Part shown: piece after piece, positions 31,069 through 39,809 of the stretch
How positions within the stretch are numbered: the stretch's first letter is position 1
How the letters are laid out: each line of letters opens with the position of its first letter
DNA from: Burkholderiales bacterium
Lineage (GTDB): Bacteria; Pseudomonadota; Gammaproteobacteria; Burkholderiales; SG8-41
Reading direction: 5' to 3'
Length of the DNA stretch: 64,000 nucleotides
Assembly (NCBI GenBank): GCA_020854035.1
Contig: JADZGE010000097.1
Coordinates: 41,762-105,761 of the forward strand
The notes under the pieces: model-generated
What the model was told of the DNA's origin: nothing
Databases searched by the model: none
The model's input: the letters and a program-made list of their open reading frames with translations, nothing else
Program-made: the position numbers and the translations under genes

Positions 31069-31220
31069 CAGCTACGAGCCGCGAGCTTCGCGCTTTGAGC
31101 TTCGCGCCTTGATCTCCGCGCTTTGAGCCGTGGGCTGTGACACCTCCGTGCTTTGAGCTGCGCGGCCTCTCACAGCTCATGGCTCATGGCTCGTGGCCCG
31201 TGGCGCGTCGCTCACGGCTC
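31069..31220. repeat. Degenerate GAGCYGYGGGCTRTG repeat array, left
   Basis: About 150 bases built from imperfect units such as GAGCCGTGGGCTGTGA, GAGCTTCGCGCTTT and CTCATGGCTCATGGCTCGTGG. It overlaps the last codons of the adjacent binding-protein gene and matches in style the array at 32155-32283. Confidence 0.65.
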
Positions 31221-32150
31221 GCCACCGGCGTGCCACAGGTGCTGGAACTCCGTCGCCACGACCTGCTCGTAGGGCGCCGGCGCAGTGAGGAGCCCGAGGC
31301 TACGCGCGAATCCGTTCAGCGCGGTCACCGCCCACTGCGAGATGAACGGATCGTAGAACGGCGCGTCGCGGCGCACGAGCTCGGCGATCATCTCCGCCTC
31401 GGCACGCCGGAAGCGCGTCCTGCCCACCTCCGCGGCGAGCGCGGGATCGGCCCGCAACGCTTCCTGCGCGCGCACGAGCGCGCGGATCGCGCCACCGACC
31501 TGATCGGGCCGGCCGGCGAGCGTGCGCTCCGTCGCCGCCAGCGCGGGAAACGTGTAGTCACGTGCGCCGGCGGGGCCGTCGCCACGGCGTACGTCGAGCA
31601 CGAGCGTGCCCGTCCCGTCCCTCACCGCGATCTCCGCGCCCATCCCGCCCGCCCAGAAACCGTCGATGCGGCCTTCGGCCAGCGCGCGCGCCGCGGCCAC
31701 GCCGAACGAGACGCCCGTGCCCGCCGTGCCGGGCACCGGCCCGATCGTGACGTCGCGTTCCGGGTCGATCCCGGACTCCGACAGCAGTTGCCTCAGCCCA
31801 TCGACCGGCCCGGGCGCCGCGCCGATGCGCAACCCCTTCACCACGCTCGCATCACCGCGCTCGGCGCCGAGATCGCTGCGCACGACGAGAAACCAGTACA
31901 TCTGCTTCGCCAGCGCGGCAAGCAGCCGGCAGCCCGACCAGTTGGGAAACGCGTAGAGCACCGCATGCGCCGCGCCCGCGACGAGATCGAACCGGCCGGC
32001 ACGCAGTTCCTCGTACGCTCTCGTGACGGGAAATACCGTCTCGACCGTCGCATCGAACCCCTCCAGGCCGAAGAACCCCAGGTCCACGGCCGTGATCACC
32101 GGAAAGTACGACGGCGAAACGAGATCGGGAACAGCGACGCGCAGTGTCAT
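31212..32150 (-). CDS. NMT1/THI5-like ABC substrate-binding protein without signal peptide
   Basis: 312 residues. Periplasmic-binding-protein-like fold of the SsuA/NMT1/THI5 type: YFPVITAVDLGFFGLEGFD, AYEELRAGRFDLVAGAAHA, GLRIGAAPGP, and ALAEGRIDGFWAGGMGAEIA. The protein starts directly with the first beta strand (MTLRVAVPD), so no export signal is seen and no ABC permease or ATPase is nearby. Flanked on both sides by degenerate repeat arrays. Confidence 0.82.
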   Translation of the reverse strand: MTLRVAVPDLVSPSYFPVITAVDLGFFGLEGFDATVETVFPVTRAYEELRAGRFDLVAGAAHAVLYAFPNWSGCRLLAALAKQMYWFLVVRSDLGAERGDASVVKGLRIGAAPGPVDGLRQLLSESGIDPERDVTIGPVPGTAGTGVSFGVAAARALAEGRIDGFWAGGMGAEIAVRDGTGTLVLDVRRGDGPAGARDYTFPALAATERTLAGRPDQVGGAIRALVRAQEALRADPALAAEVGRTRFRRAEAEMIAELVRRDAPFYDPFISQWAVTALNGFARSLGLLTAPAPYEQVVATEFQHLWHAGGEP

Positions 32151-32154
32151 GCGG

Positions 32155-32283
32155 AGGGCTACGGACTACGGGCGATGGGCTATGAGCCGTGGGCTGTGAG
32201 CCGTGGGCGATGGGCGATGGGCGATGAGCCGTGGGTTGTGAGCCGTGGGCTATGAGCTGTGGGCTGTGAGCTGTGGGCCGTCG
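32155..32283. repeat. Degenerate GAGCYGYGGGCTRTG repeat array, right
   Basis: About 130 bases of near-tandem units: GGGCTATGAGCCGTGGGCTG, TGAGCCGTGGGCGATGGGCG, TGAGCTGTGGGCTGTGAGCT and similar, alternating ATG/GTG-rich heptamers. The array is cleaner than the one at 31069-31220. Confidence 0.75.
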
Positions 32284-32304
32284 CTTACCGTTCGCACCTG
32301 GCTT

Positions 32305-32877
32305 TCACTGGTGCCCGGGTATCGTCCAAAGGTAGACGTTTCGCCCCCAGCCTCCCGGCTGCAAGGCGGAGGTACGCTGCGGCTTCCAGTCTCCCATGTC
32401 GTGCCAGTGCGAAACGATGCGCGTACCGGGCTTGAGTTCCGCCTGCAGGCGCGGCCGGAGCTTGAGATTCAACTCCGGCCACAGGAACAGCATGACCACC
32501 GTGGCGCCGCCGATCTCGGTCTCGAAGAGATCCTCGTTCCGGAACTCGATGCGCTCCGCGACGCCCGCCGCCTGCGCGTTCTTCCGGCTCTCGGCAATGC
32601 GCAGCGGATCGATGTCCACGCACACGCCGCGCGCCGCGCCCCGCTTCACGGCCGCGATCACGACCCGCCCGTCGCCGCAGCCGAGATCGTACACGACGTC
32701 GCCCGCCTTCACCCCGCCGAGCCGCAGCATCGCCTGCACCACTTCCGGCTCCGAGGGCTCGTAGCGCACGTCGGGGGCGCGCAGCGGGCGCGGCGCTTCC
32801 TGCGCGTAGCCGGCGAGCGAAATGCAGCCGGCGGCAACGACGGCCCACGCGCGCGCATGGCGCCAGGAAATGCTCAC
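32305..32877 (-). CDS. Class I SAM-dependent methyltransferase with signal peptide
   Basis: 190 residues from a GTG start at 32877. The N-terminus is a Sec-type signal (AWAVVAAGCISLAGYAQ, cleavage near residue 26). The mature part is a Rossmann methyltransferase: VVYDLGCGDGRVVIAAV (motif I), GVCVDIDPLRI (motif II), RNEDLFE and VVMLFLWPELN. An exported methyltransferase is puzzling because SAM is cytoplasmic. If a later start is used the signal is lost, but no good alternative start exists between the signal and motif I. Confidence 0.82.
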   Translation of the reverse strand: MSISWRHARAWAVVAAGCISLAGYAQEAPRPLRAPDVRYEPSEPEVVQAMLRLGGVKAGDVVYDLGCGDGRVVIAAVKRGAARGVCVDIDPLRIAESRKNAQAAGVAERIEFRNEDLFETEIGGATVVMLFLWPELNLKLRPRLQAELKPGTRIVSHWHDMGDWKPQRTSALQPGGWGRNVYLWTIPGHQ

Positions 32878-33510
32878 CGTGCCCGGTCCAGAAAGGATGT
32901 CAGCAATGCTTCCGGATGTCGCGGAGTGCTTCGCGCGAAACCGCTCCGTCCCGTCGGGCGGCGCGGAGTGCCCGACCCCGGACTTCGCCGCCGCCGTGCA
33001 AAGTCTACACCGTGCGCGGTGGGCGTGCTCCCGCCCCCGCCACTGCGTGAGTGCCGCCACTCGTTCGCTCACCACGAGTAACGCCGCGGGGCTCGGCGCG
33101 AACCGCCGGTTCGCCCGCTTGCACGGCTCCGTCGAGAGGCAACGGTCCGCGCCATCCCGTCAAGCGTGCGAGGGCCTCCATACCGGGACGGCTCCCGGCG
33201 CGGACAGTCGCGTGGCAGGCGATGGCGCGACGCAGCAAACCCGTGATATCTTGACGCCGGCGTGACCGCTGCGTGGTACGCGGAAGATCGACGGCGTGTG
33301 TGACGTAATCCACAACTCGCCAGCGTTGCGACGCAGTATATTCTTTCTGAAGAGTTGGTTTCGCGCCTTGCTGCGTGCAGCCGCCGCAAGGGAAAATCAG
33401 GGCCCCGGCCACGATGCCGCGGGTTCAATCGAAGCGCGCATGGCATTCGCGGCGCTTCCCTCCGGGTGAGAGAGACGGACTTGGCCAAGCGCGCCTTCGT
33501 CGACAGATCG
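32878..33510. other. Intergenic region upstream of the EPS initiating gene
   Basis: About 630 bases between the leftward methyltransferase and the rightward EpsB-like gene. No convincing protein. A TATATT hexamer at 33337-33342 is a possible -10 for the rightward operon but lacks a good -35. A TTG at 33481 preceded by GAGAGAGA is an alternative start for the glycosyl-phosphotransferase. Confidence 0.4.
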
Positions 33511-34947
33511 ATGCAGCATGCGGTGCCGGCCCTCTCGGCGCTGCGGGCGGGGGTAGATGCGCGCACCACCGCGCCGCTTCCGCCCTTCGTCGCGTTCCTG
33601 AACAGCCTGCTCTGTCCCAGCGTCATCGTGGCGAGCCTCGCGCTCTGCACGATCGGCTACGGAGAGACCTTCTCCGGGTACTACCTGCTGCTCGCCGTGC
33701 TGGTGTTTCTCATCTCCTCGCAGGTCCTCGACGAGTTCGACCTCTTCCTGCCGTGGCGGATCCTGGAACTCGCCCGCGTCACCCGCGCCGTCGTGGTCGG
33801 CTGGGCGGTCGTCGTCGGCATCGTGCTTTTCCTCGGCTACGCCACCCAGTTGACCGACCAGTTCGCGTACCACGTGATCCTCACCTGGTTCGCCCTGACG
33901 CCCGTGCTGCTCCTCGCCAGCATCAAGCTCGCGCGCATGGTGGTGAAACGGGTCGTCACCGCCGGAACGATGGCGCGCACCGCGGTCATCGTCGGCGCGA
34001 ACGACCTCGGGAGGGCTTTCGCGACGCGTCTCAGGGATACCCCCTACCTCAGCGTCAGGCCGTTGGGCTTCTTCGACGATCGCGCGCCGGCCCGGATCGG
34101 CATCGCCAGCGGAGAGCTGCTCGGCCGGACCGCGGACGTGCCCGCGTACGTGCGCCAGCACGGGGTGCACTGCGTCTACATCTCGCTGCCGATCGCCGCG
34201 CAACCGCGCATCCTGCAGTTGATCCAGGAGCTGCGCGACACCACGGCGTCGGTCTATTTCCTGCCGGATTTCTTCGTCTTCGACCTCGTCGCGGCGAGGT
34301 TCGACTACGTGAGCGGCATCCCGGTCGTCGCGATCTGTGAAACACCCTACCAGGGCGTGAACGCCGTGCTCAAGCGCGCGATGGACCTCGTCCTCGCCAC
34401 GGCCATCGTCGTACTGGCGGCGCCCGTGATGCTCGCGATCGCCCTCGCCGTCAAGCTCGATTCTCCCGGCCCGGCGCTCTTCCGCCAGCGGCGCTACGGG
34501 ATGGACGGGAGCGAGATCGTGGTTTTCAAGTTCCGCACGATGAAGGTGACGCAGGATGGCGGAAACGTGCCGCAGGCCCGGCGCGACGACCCGCGCATCA
34601 CGCGCCTCGGGCGGTTCCTGCGGCGCACCTCGCTCGACGAGCTGCCGCAGTTCTTCAACGTGCTGGGCGGGAGCATGAGCATCGTCGGCCCGCGCCCGCA
34701 CGCGATCGCGCACAACGAGCAGTACCGCAAGCTCGTTCCCGGCTACATGCTGCGCCACAAGGTGAAGCCGGGCATCACCGGCTGGGCCCAGGTGAACGGC
34801 TTCCGCGGCGAGACCGAGACGGTCGAGAAGATGAAAGGGCGCGTGGACCTCGACATCGATTACCTCAACAACTGGTCGCCCTCGCTCGACCTGTGGATTA
34901 TCATCAGAACGGTGGGCTGCGTCTGGAAGGACCGGAACGCGTACTAG
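33511..34947 (+). CDS. Undecaprenyl-phosphate glucose/galactose phosphotransferase, EpsB-like
   Basis: 478 residues from ATG 33511. Polyisoprenyl-phosphate hexose-1-phosphate transferase that starts repeat-unit synthesis in the inner membrane. N-terminal part with about four membrane segments (PSVIVASLALCTIGYG, YLLLAVLVFLISS, VVVGWAVVVGIVLFLGYA, ILTWFALTPVLLLASI), a CoA-binding-like Rossmann domain (AVIVGANDLGRAFATRL), then a membrane helix and the sugar-transferase domain with VVFKFRTMKV, RRTSLDELPQFFNVL and SIVGPRPHA. First gene of the rightward EPS arm, followed by epsD. Confidence 0.92.
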   Translation: MQHAVPALSALRAGVDARTTAPLPPFVAFLNSLLCPSVIVASLALCTIGYGETFSGYYLLLAVLVFLISSQVLDEFDLFLPWRILELARVTRAVVVGWAVVVGIVLFLGYATQLTDQFAYHVILTWFALTPVLLLASIKLARMVVKRVVTAGTMARTAVIVGANDLGRAFATRLRDTPYLSVRPLGFFDDRAPARIGIASGELLGRTADVPAYVRQHGVHCVYISLPIAAQPRILQLIQELRDTTASVYFLPDFFVFDLVAARFDYVSGIPVVAICETPYQGVNAVLKRAMDLVLATAIVVLAAPVMLAIALAVKLDSPGPALFRQRRYGMDGSEIVVFKFRTMKVTQDGGNVPQARRDDPRITRLGRFLRRTSLDELPQFFNVLGGSMSIVGPRPHAIAHNEQYRKLVPGYMLRHKVKPGITGWAQVNGFRGETETVEKMKGRVDLDIDYLNNWSPSLDLWIIIRTVGCVWKDRNAY

Positions 34948-35078
34948 CGTGCAAGACCGCCCGCGGACCTGTCGTTCGTGGCGTTTGCCGGCGCGCGGCT
35001 TTGCTTGAGGAGTGTGCCGGGGCGAAGTCCGACCGGCTCCCGGGGACGGTGCTCGTGCAGGCTGGAGGATTTTCGCGA

Positions 35079-36104
35079 ATGACGCATTGCAGTCACGCCA
35101 TTTCGTACCCGAGCGGCGGGACCTTTCGCCGCGGCACCGATGGCGCGCCCGGAAAATCGCGCGGCGCCGGGGTGACGGTGGCGCTCGCCCTCGCGCTCGC
35201 GCTGGGCGCCTGCGGGAGCGATGACAAGCCGAAGCCGCCCGGGCAGGCCGTGGCGCAGGTGAACGGTACCGAGATCACCATCCACGAGGTGAACAACGAG
35301 CTCGCGCGGATGGGCGTGCAGGGCGGCGCGGACAACCAACAGGCCGCGAAGCGCGTGCTCGACATGCTGATCGACCAGCAGTTGCTGGCGCAGCAGGCGG
35401 CCGCGAGCAAGCTCGACCGCGACCCGCAGGTGATGCAGGCGCTCGAGCAGGCGCGCCGGCGCATGCTGAGCGAGGCGTGGCTCGAGCGCAACGTGAACGC
35501 CGCGCGCCCGACGGCGGAAGAAGTGAACCGGTTTTACACGGAGAACCCGGCGCTCTTCCAGAAGCGGCGCGTCTATTCGTTCCGCGATTTCGTGATCGAG
35601 CGCTCGAAGTTCTCCGACGCCCTGCGCGTCAGGCTCGACTCCGTCAAGACGCCGGCGGATCTCGCCGCCACGCTGAAGGGCATGAACGTCAACTACCGCG
35701 AGACCGCGAACATGCGCGGCGCGGAGCAACTGCCGCTCGAGATGCTGCCCAGGGTCGCGGCCATGGCGAAGGGCGACATCTCCGTGCTCGTCAACGAGAA
35801 CGCGGCCATCCTGATGCAGCTCGTCGACTCCACGGAGCAGCCGGTCGCGCTGGCGCAAGCCACGCCGCTCATCGAGCAGTACCTCCTGAACACCAGGAAG
35901 CGGCAGGCGGCCGAGAGCAAGGTGAAGGAGTTGCGCGCGGGCGCGAAGATCGCCTACCTGGGCGCCTTCGCGCCGGAGGCCGCGGGGCAGAAACCGCAAA
36001 CGCAGCCGGCGCTCGCCGCCCCGGCGGGCGACGCATCGAGGCAGGGGGCCGGCGCGAGCGACGAGTCGCTGCGCAAGGGCCTGCAGGGCGTCATCAGGAA
36101 GTGA
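35079..36104 (+). CDS. epsD: EpsD-family peptidyl-prolyl cis-trans isomerase lipoprotein
   Basis: 341 residues from ATG 35079 with GGAGG upstream. Lipobox LGAC follows a hydrophobic run (VTVALALALALGACGS). A SurA/PpiC-type N-terminal chaperone region (VAQVNGTEITIHEVNNEL, RVLDMLIDQQLLAQQ) and a parvulin-like remainder (RPTAEEVNRFYTENP, AMAKGDISVL) fit the EpsD family of exosortase-linked exopolysaccharide loci. Probably helps fold outer-membrane export components. Convergent with the VanZ gene. Confidence 0.88.
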   Translation: MTHCSHAISYPSGGTFRRGTDGAPGKSRGAGVTVALALALALGACGSDDKPKPPGQAVAQVNGTEITIHEVNNELARMGVQGGADNQQAAKRVLDMLIDQQLLAQQAAASKLDRDPQVMQALEQARRRMLSEAWLERNVNAARPTAEEVNRFYTENPALFQKRRVYSFRDFVIERSKFSDALRVRLDSVKTPADLAATLKGMNVNYRETANMRGAEQLPLEMLPRVAAMAKGDISVLVNENAAILMQLVDSTEQPVALAQATPLIEQYLLNTRKRQAAESKVKELRAGAKIAYLGAFAPEAAGQKPQTQPALAAPAGDASRQGAGASDESLRKGLQGVIRK

Positions 36105-36144
36105 GCGCCGGCGCGGGGGAGAGTCGAGCCTTCTCCCGCGCGGA

Positions 36145-36555
36145 TCACGGCCACAGCCGCCGCTCGATTCCCAGCAGGAAGTTCGGCAGCCGCGGCGGGG
36201 CGAGGGCCCAGCCGGCGGCGACGCCCGCGGCGTCCGCGAGCATGTCGGCCACCTCGAACTGCCGGTAGCCGATCCACCCCTGCACGATTTCCAGCGCGAC
36301 GCCCATGGCGATGAAGCCGGCGGCGAAACCCAGCCGGCCGCGGACCGTCGCGTACAGGCTCGCAAACCAGACCATCAGGACGGTATAGGCCGCGACGTGG
36401 CTGAGCTTGTCCCCGTGCACGACACCCGTGTCAATGCCGATCGGCGCGAGAGACAGGTAGATCACGAGGCCCACCAGGGTCCAGCCCGACGCCAGCCAGA
36501 ACCAGCGCGCCCGGACTGCCGGCGCAGTCTCCTCCCGAATGGTCGAGTCGGCCAC
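36145..36555 (-). CDS. VanZ-like membrane protein
   Basis: 136 residues from a GTG start at 36555. Four probable membrane segments, with the VanZ signatures GDKLSHVAAYTVLMVWFA, GVALEIVQGWIGYRQFEVADM and the following LADAAGVAAGW. VanZ-family proteins are common in PEP-CTERM exopolysaccharide loci, where their job is unknown. It is the last gene of the leftward block. Confidence 0.85.
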   Translation of the reverse strand: MADSTIREETAPAVRARWFWLASGWTLVGLVIYLSLAPIGIDTGVVHGDKLSHVAAYTVLMVWFASLYATVRGRLGFAAGFIAMGVALEIVQGWIGYRQFEVADMLADAAGVAAGWALAPPRLPNFLLGIERRLWP

Positions 36556-36569
36556 CGGCGAGCCGCCCG

Positions 36570-37454
36570 CTATGCCGTAGCCGCGGCCGCCGGCGAGCGC
36601 CAATAGCGGTCGACGAGCTCCCGCGTGGCGCGAATGTTGGCGCGGCTCGACGCCCCGAAGACGATCGCCTCGATATTGGGCTGCCGGCAGACCCACTCGA
36701 TCGCTTCGCTTGGCGGGATCGCTCCGGACGCGAACACAGACATGGCGATTGCCCGGAACCGTTTTTCGCGAAGCACCCGCTCGTACGACTCGATGCCCCC
36801 GCACATCCGGAATCCGATCCTGTTGATGTTGGCGCACACGACCGGATTCTCGATGCCGGCCTCCTCCAGCGCGTCGAGGAGAAGGGGCAGATTCATCGTG
36901 ATGAAGCCCGGCTCGGCGTTGTAGCGCACCCTGACGTGATTCGCGAATACGCGAAATGCCTCCTTGAATCCCAGGCCGAGAATCAGGTCGACGACCACGT
37001 TCTGCAGGAAGACGACGGGGGTCCTCAGTCCCGCGAACATCTTCATCTCGGCGTCGACGAGCAGGGTCGTGACTCCCTCGATATCCTTGCGCGCGAGCGA
37101 CATCCCGCCGCGCAGGGCCGCGTTGAGCAACCCCTCGTCCGGCATGAAGCGCTTCATCGCGCCTAGCATGCCGTCCTCGGTGACCGCATTGGCGTACTTG
37201 TGCGCGTACGGCATGCACGGAAAGAACTCGTAGGCGGAGTAACGCTCCGGGTGCGCGCGCATGTGATCGCAGACCAGCGCGATCCGGTCGTGCGTCGTGC
37301 ACATGAAGCTCCTGATGCCTTCGGCGAGAGCGTTGTCCAGCACCTCGATGACCGAGGCGATGTCCTGGAAGCGCATGGCCTGCGCGCGAGCCTTCTCCTC
37401 GGACATGTGGTTGACGCCGAAGAACTGGTTGTCACCGAACAGTAGCCGATCCAT
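36570..37454 (-). CDS. Conserved protein of unknown function in EPS locus (TIM-barrel-like)
   Basis: 294 residues. Starts RLLFGDNQFFGVNHMSEEKA. The alternation of short strands and helices, and the C-terminal GIESYERVLREKRFRAI, WVCRQPNIEAIVFGASS and NIRATRELVDRYW, recall aldo/keto-reductase-type barrels in which a surrogate enzyme ends with I-xxxxxG-ASS, but the AKR tetrad (Asp-Tyr-Lys-His) is not evident. Function unknown; adjacent to an oxidoreductase and DUF354 gene, so a sugar-modification role is possible. Confidence 0.7.
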   Translation of the reverse strand: MDRLLFGDNQFFGVNHMSEEKARAQAMRFQDIASVIEVLDNALAEGIRSFMCTTHDRIALVCDHMRAHPERYSAYEFFPCMPYAHKYANAVTEDGMLGAMKRFMPDEGLLNAALRGGMSLARKDIEGVTTLLVDAEMKMFAGLRTPVVFLQNVVVDLILGLGFKEAFRVFANHVRVRYNAEPGFITMNLPLLLDALEEAGIENPVVCANINRIGFRMCGGIESYERVLREKRFRAIAMSVFASGAIPPSEAIEWVCRQPNIEAIVFGASSRANIRATRELVDRYWRSPAAAATA

Positions 37455-37498
37455 TCACGTGCTCCACTGGGATCTGATTTCCGGGATGCGCGGCGCGC

Positions 37499-38593
37499 CT
37501 ACCGATTGCCGAAAAAGAATCCCCTCCGCGGCCTCCGGCTCTCCGGGGCGTTCGCCGCGGGCCGGGCCGCGGCGGGACCGGTCGCGTCGGCGATCATCAT
37601 CGAGATGACCCGGTCGGTCATCAGTGCGGACGCGAACGAGTTCACGTTCCCGGAAGCGCGCTTCTCCTCTATGCACCGCACGAAGTAATCGAGCTGCGCC
37701 GAATACTCCTCGCCCCGCAGGTAGAACCACACGGGCTCGGTCAGATCGGTCGTATAGCGGACGTTCCAGCCGGCGCGGTAGCCCCGTGGCAGGCGGGCGC
37801 CGTCGCGCAAGTACGCCTGGCACTCCTGGCGGTCGGCGTAGATCCGGCCGGCGGTGCCCCAGATGGTCACACGGGTCGTCATCTTGCGGTACGACTCGTC
37901 GCTCCAGTTGACCGAGATCTGTGCGCTCTTGCCGTCCGCGTAACGGAGGGTCCCGCATACCTCGTCGTCCGTGTCCGCGGAGAAGATCCGGTTGAGAACG
38001 GACCCGCCTACTCCCGCCGGCTCCCCGAAGTACCAGTTGACGAGGTTGAGCGGGTGCGCCGCGTAGTCGTACAGGCAACCTCCCCCTTCCGATCGCCGGG
38101 TACGCCACGTCGACGCCTTGGGCCTCAGGACGACCGGTCCGTACGCCTCGGCAAGCATGTGCGTCACCTCCCCGATCGCGCCGGCGTCGAGCAGGCGCTT
38201 CACTTCCTGGAAAGCGCCCACGAAACGGTTGTGATAGCCGACCTGATTGACGAGCCCCTTCTCCGTGGCGAGGGCCGTCACTTCCTCCCCCTCGGCGGCA
38301 TCCAGGCAAAAGGGTTTCTCGCAAAAGACATGGAGATCGCGATCGAGCGCGGCCTTGACCATCTTCCCGTGCATGCTCGAAGGCGTGGCGATGATCACCG
38401 CATCCAGTTCCGCCTCGCGAAGCATCGTGTCGTAACTGCCGAACGTCCGCACGCCGGTGTACTTGCCGAGCACGTCGAGGACGTAACCGGTCGAATCGCA
38501 TACCGCGGCCAGTGTTGCCCGCGGATGCGTATTGATGATTGCATGGTGAGACAAACCCATCTTGCCCAAGCCAACGACAGCCGTCCGGATCAT
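37499..38593 (-). CDS. Gfo/Idh/MocA-family sugar oxidoreductase
   Basis: 364 residues. N-terminal NAD(P)-binding Rossmann fold (TAVVGLGKMGLSHH), ATPSSMHGKMV, and the catalytic CEKPFCLDAAEGE with its Lys; NRFVGAFQEVKRLLDAG and YDYAAHPLNLVNWYFG (His in place of the usual D/E-xxxH) follow. Probably oxidises or reduces a nucleotide sugar for the exopolysaccharide. The C-terminal tail is Ala/Pro/Arg-rich. 20 bases downstream of the DUF354 gene. Confidence 0.88.
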   Translation of the reverse strand: MIRTAVVGLGKMGLSHHAIINTHPRATLAAVCDSTGYVLDVLGKYTGVRTFGSYDTMLREAELDAVIIATPSSMHGKMVKAALDRDLHVFCEKPFCLDAAEGEEVTALATEKGLVNQVGYHNRFVGAFQEVKRLLDAGAIGEVTHMLAEAYGPVVLRPKASTWRTRRSEGGGCLYDYAAHPLNLVNWYFGEPAGVGGSVLNRIFSADTDDEVCGTLRYADGKSAQISVNWSDESYRKMTTRVTIWGTAGRIYADRQECQAYLRDGARLPRGYRAGWNVRYTTDLTEPVWFYLRGEEYSAQLDYFVRCIEEKRASGNVNSFASALMTDRVISMMIADATGPAAARPAANAPESRRPRRGFFFGNR

Positions 38594-38613
38594 TCGTGTT
38601 TCCTTGCAACCCG

Positions 38614-39636
38614 CTAATCGCCAAGTATCGTCGCCTTCACCAGCTCGTAGGCGGCCTTGCCCTTCGCGAGCAACTCCCGATCGGGCGGCCGGATCGAGGC
38701 CGAGTCAAGGTAATCCAGCGCTTCCCGCGCACCGAGGCCGGGATTGTGCACGAATGCCCCGGTCCGGAGCAGGTACCGGTCCACGTCAAGCAGCTCGTCC
38801 TGGTACACGGAGATCGTGGGGATGCCGAGTACCGCCATCTCGCGCGTCATCGTCCCGCCGGCACCGATGAAAAGATCGCAGTCCGGCGCGATGTCCGCAA
38901 TGTCGAGCGCGGTATCCACCACCCGGACGCCCGCAAAACGCGGATCCCTGTAGTGCGTGCCTTGCTCCCCGCCCCGCGGCAACAGCGTGACGTCCGTCCT
39001 GTCCTTCATCCCGAGAATCAGGCCGTCGAGGAAGTTGCGGCTCCCCTTGTAGTACTGCGCAGTCCACGGCTCGGGCCGGATGTAGACCGCCTTCCGCGCC
39101 CGGGTGCGGCGCGCGCCCGTCGCGTCCTTCGGAAGGCGGGCGTCAAGCTCCCACAGGTAGATTCCCTCCTTCACTCCGGGATAGCGGAGCACCTTCGCGG
39201 GATTGGCGCACTGCCTTTTCAGCTTCTCCATGCCGAGAAACTCGGGCACCATGATCCTGTCGGCGCAGATAAAGGCCGGCACGTTGCCCATCGCGTGCTC
39301 GTTGTCGTTCATGTAGATACAGCGCACGCCCAGCAACCGCGACGCAACCGGTGCGGCAAAGGAACTCTGGGATACCGCCACGTCTATCCTGCTTTCCGCG
39401 AGGTGCCTCCGGAGTTGAACCGCGCGAACCGGGACCCCGAAAAGCTTCGCGGACAGCCGGCCGCCGTAATGAACACCGACCACGGTGTACCGGAAGCCGT
39501 GCAGGTCGAGCAAGTCCGCGGTATTGGCCAGCGGCCGGCACGTGATCACGACCTCATGTTCTCTTTCCAGATCGCGAATCATTGCCGCGAACATGTTCAC
39601 GTGCGGCGAGTTCGCGATATCGAACCAGATCTTCAA
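38614..39636 (-). CDS. DUF354 glycosyltransferase-B-fold protein
   Basis: 340 residues. DUF354 family: KIWFDIANSPHVNMFAAMIR, EVVITCRPLANTADLLDLHG, VYIRPEPWTAQYY and the C-terminal DLFIGAGGTMTREMAVLG, where the GGTMTREAA-like loop corresponds to the nucleotide-sugar site of GT-B enzymes. Such proteins resemble UDP-GlcNAc 2-epimerase or MurG and occur in surface-polysaccharide loci. Precise reaction unknown. Confidence 0.86.
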   Translation of the reverse strand: MKIWFDIANSPHVNMFAAMIRDLEREHEVVITCRPLANTADLLDLHGFRYTVVGVHYGGRLSAKLFGVPVRAVQLRRHLAESRIDVAVSQSSFAAPVASRLLGVRCIYMNDNEHAMGNVPAFICADRIMVPEFLGMEKLKRQCANPAKVLRYPGVKEGIYLWELDARLPKDATGARRTRARKAVYIRPEPWTAQYYKGSRNFLDGLILGMKDRTDVTLLPRGGEQGTHYRDPRFAGVRVVDTALDIADIAPDCDLFIGAGGTMTREMAVLGIPTISVYQDELLDVDRYLLRTGAFVHNPGLGAREALDYLDSASIRPPDRELLAKGKAAYELVKATILGD

Positions 39637-39809
39637 ATCATGCCCTCAGCAACATCGGGGCGCTCACCGGATGCAAGGCCGCACACGCGTGAAGCAGCCG
39701 GCGTGATAACGCGTCCATCACCTCCGACGCACGGGTTCACCATGAACCGCCGCCACCGCCCGAGACGGGAGATGAAGGCCTTCCATGTCCCGGGGTTCCC
39801 CCTTCCGCC

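Noticed and set aside
33356..33371. Possible sigma54 -24/-12 element upstream of the EpsB-like gene, as reported for PEP-CTERM systems
   Set aside because: TGG and TTGC are present, but the GG-GC spacing is 11 instead of the required 10. A similar off-by-one candidate upstream of epsL (about 60146-60161, minus strand) was rejected for the same reason.
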